NCBI RefSeq assembly: GCF_014200505.1
Contig: NZ_JACHBX010000001.1
Location: forward strand, 1,984,001 to 2,048,000
Origin: Massilia aurea
GTDB lineage: Bacteria > Pseudomonadota > Gammaproteobacteria > Burkholderiales > Burkholderiaceae_D
DNA: 64,000 nt
Direction: 5' to 3'
Part shown: piece by piece, positions 63,312 through 64,000 of the stretch
Position numbering within the stretch: the stretch's first letter is position 1
Layout of the letters: each line of letters opens with the position of its first letter
Translations under genes and position numbers: made by a program
The notes under the pieces: generated by a model
Database searches by the model: none
What the model saw: only the letters and a program-made list of their open reading frames with translations
Told to the model about the DNA's origin: nothing

Positions 63312-64000
63312 ATGACTTTCGCACTGCTCTCGTCCCGCCTTCGCCATGCCTGGCTGCGCGTCTTCGTGGCCCTCGCCTGCCTGCTCGGCGCCCTGCCGGC
63401 CAAGGCCGACTGCACGGTAACCGGCGCCTGCATCACCGCCGGCCCGCGCCTGGCCAGCGTCGACACCGGCAAGAGCGCCCTGCTCGGCCCGCTGCTGGGC
63501 GGCATGCTTGGCACCGGCACCTCGCTCAATGCGGTCGACTGGAACGCACTGGCCGGCGGCAACCTGAACCTGCTGAATTTCCTGAACGTGCTCAAGACCG
63601 ACCTGGGCGTATCGACCCCGGCGCAGGCACTGAGTGCCAACGTCACGCTGGCCCAGATCGCCAACGCGCTGGCAGTCGAGGCGCAGGCCGAGGCCAAGCC
63701 GCAGCTGGCCGGTGCGTTGTCCGGCCTGGCCTCGCAACTCAATGGCGTGGGCGGCACCGTGCGCCTGGGCGACCTGCTCAAGGTGACGGCCGACACCGGG
63801 TCGCTCGGCACCAGCACGATCAATGCGCTCGACATGTTCACCGGACTGGTCCAGCTGTACAACCGCCGCAACGTGCTGACCACGCCGCAGCCGGTCGGGA
63901 TTTCGGGTGGCCTCTTGGGCGCGACCGGCGTGGTCAACAGCCTGCAACTGTATGCCCAGGCGATCGAGCCGCCGGTGTACGTGTGCGGGCCGACCGGTTC
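63312..64000 (+). CDS. exported TadG-like protein, N-terminal part (cut by window end)
   Basis: A start ATG at 63312 has AAGGA upstream, 14 bases after the barrel gene's stop. The first 229 codons encode a signal peptide (VALACLLGALPAKA, cleavage before DC). A repeated Leu/Ala-rich pattern follows: NLLNFLNVLKTDLG, LSANVTLAQIANALAVEAQAEAK, GTVRLGDLLKVT, STINALDMFTGLVQLYN. Then comes SLQLYAQAIEPPVYVCGPTG. By memory this matches the extracytoplasmic part of TadG-family pilus-assembly proteins. The C-terminus is off the window. Its signal peptide suggests an exported form of a normally membrane-anchored protein. Confidence 0.65.
   Translation, partial: MTFALLSSRLRHAWLRVFVALACLLGALPAKADCTVTGACITAGPRLASVDTGKSALLGPLLGGMLGTGTSLNAVDWNALAGGNLNLLNFLNVLKTDLGVSTPAQALSANVTLAQIANALAVEAQAEAKPQLAGALSGLASQLNGVGGTVRLGDLLKVTADTGSLGTSTINALDMFTGLVQLYNRRNVLTTPQPVGISGGLLGATGVVNSLQLYAQAIEPPVYVCGPTG

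Overview
The window is a high-GC, densely coded chromosomal segment of a Gram-negative bacterium. The gene set and operon styles point to Betaproteobacteria, most likely the Oxalobacteraceae (Massilia-like). Evidence: a 2-aminobenzoyl-CoA type monooxygenase/reductase, a Bug (TctC-like) solute-binding protein, a Gram-negative trimeric porin, an FNR regulator with the typical N-terminus, several Aer-like PAS chemoreceptors and SRAP, MAPEG and Usp genes. The assignment is inference from remembered protein families; no search was run. I saw no rRNA, tRNA, CRISPR array, insertion sequence or prophage.

Layout. 1-3557 (minus): aromatic acyl-CoA cluster (acyl-CoA dehydrogenase, enoyl-CoA hydratase, two-flavin hydroxylase/reductase) behind a perfect palindrome. 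3.8-10.2 kb (plus): hybrid sensor kinase, GGDEF-EAL protein, Na+/H+ antiporter. 10.3-15.5 kb: topoisomerase IB, DUF4019 protein, nicotinate phosphoribosyltransferase, SET-domain methyltransferase, AMP-forming acyl-CoA ligase. 15.7-18.0 kb: a small ribbon-helix-helix-like protein, an SPFH/Arc gene pair with a palindromic operator on its promoter, and FNR. 18.1-23.7 kb: PBP1A, a metallophosphoesterase, and a catecholate siderophore receptor with a Fur box. 24-27.7 kb: an Aer-like receptor, a CarH-like B12 regulator and a small exported protein. 27.7-33.2 kb: a DUF885 protein, small membrane proteins, an ACR3-type transporter and HemN. 33.2-39.8 kb: a second Aer-like receptor behind a perfect FNR box, a membrane hydrolase, MAPEG, a Usp/hemerythrin-like pair behind another FNR box, a flavin reductase and a nitronate monooxygenase. 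39.8-42.8 kb: dad locus (Lrp regulator, D-amino acid dehydrogenase, alanine racemase). 42.9-47.4 kb: LysR regulator with a porin-Bug-glucarate dehydratase operon. 47.4-51.4 kb: SRAP protein and a large PAS hybrid kinase. 51.5-56.1 kb: a compact chemotaxis operon (soluble receptor, CheR, CheD, triple CheW). 56.4-64.0 kb (plus): a cluster of exported DUF11-type proteins, including a 1607-residue protein that looks like an outer-membrane barrel and a TadG-like product cut by the window end.

How it fits together. Oxygen and redox sensing is a clear theme. FNR is encoded at 17.2 kb. One matching box lies before an Aer-like receptor and hemN, at exactly class II spacing; a second lies before Usp and a degenerate hemerythrin-like protein. 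Chemotaxis (three receptors, CheR, CheD, triple CheW) and c-di-GMP signalling are also rich. Catabolism covers aromatic acyl-CoA, D-amino acids and glucarate.

The least explained parts are the DUF11/TadG-like surface cluster, the SPFH/ribbon-helix-helix locus with its operator, and the CarH-like regulator that lacks the His next to its conserved Trp.
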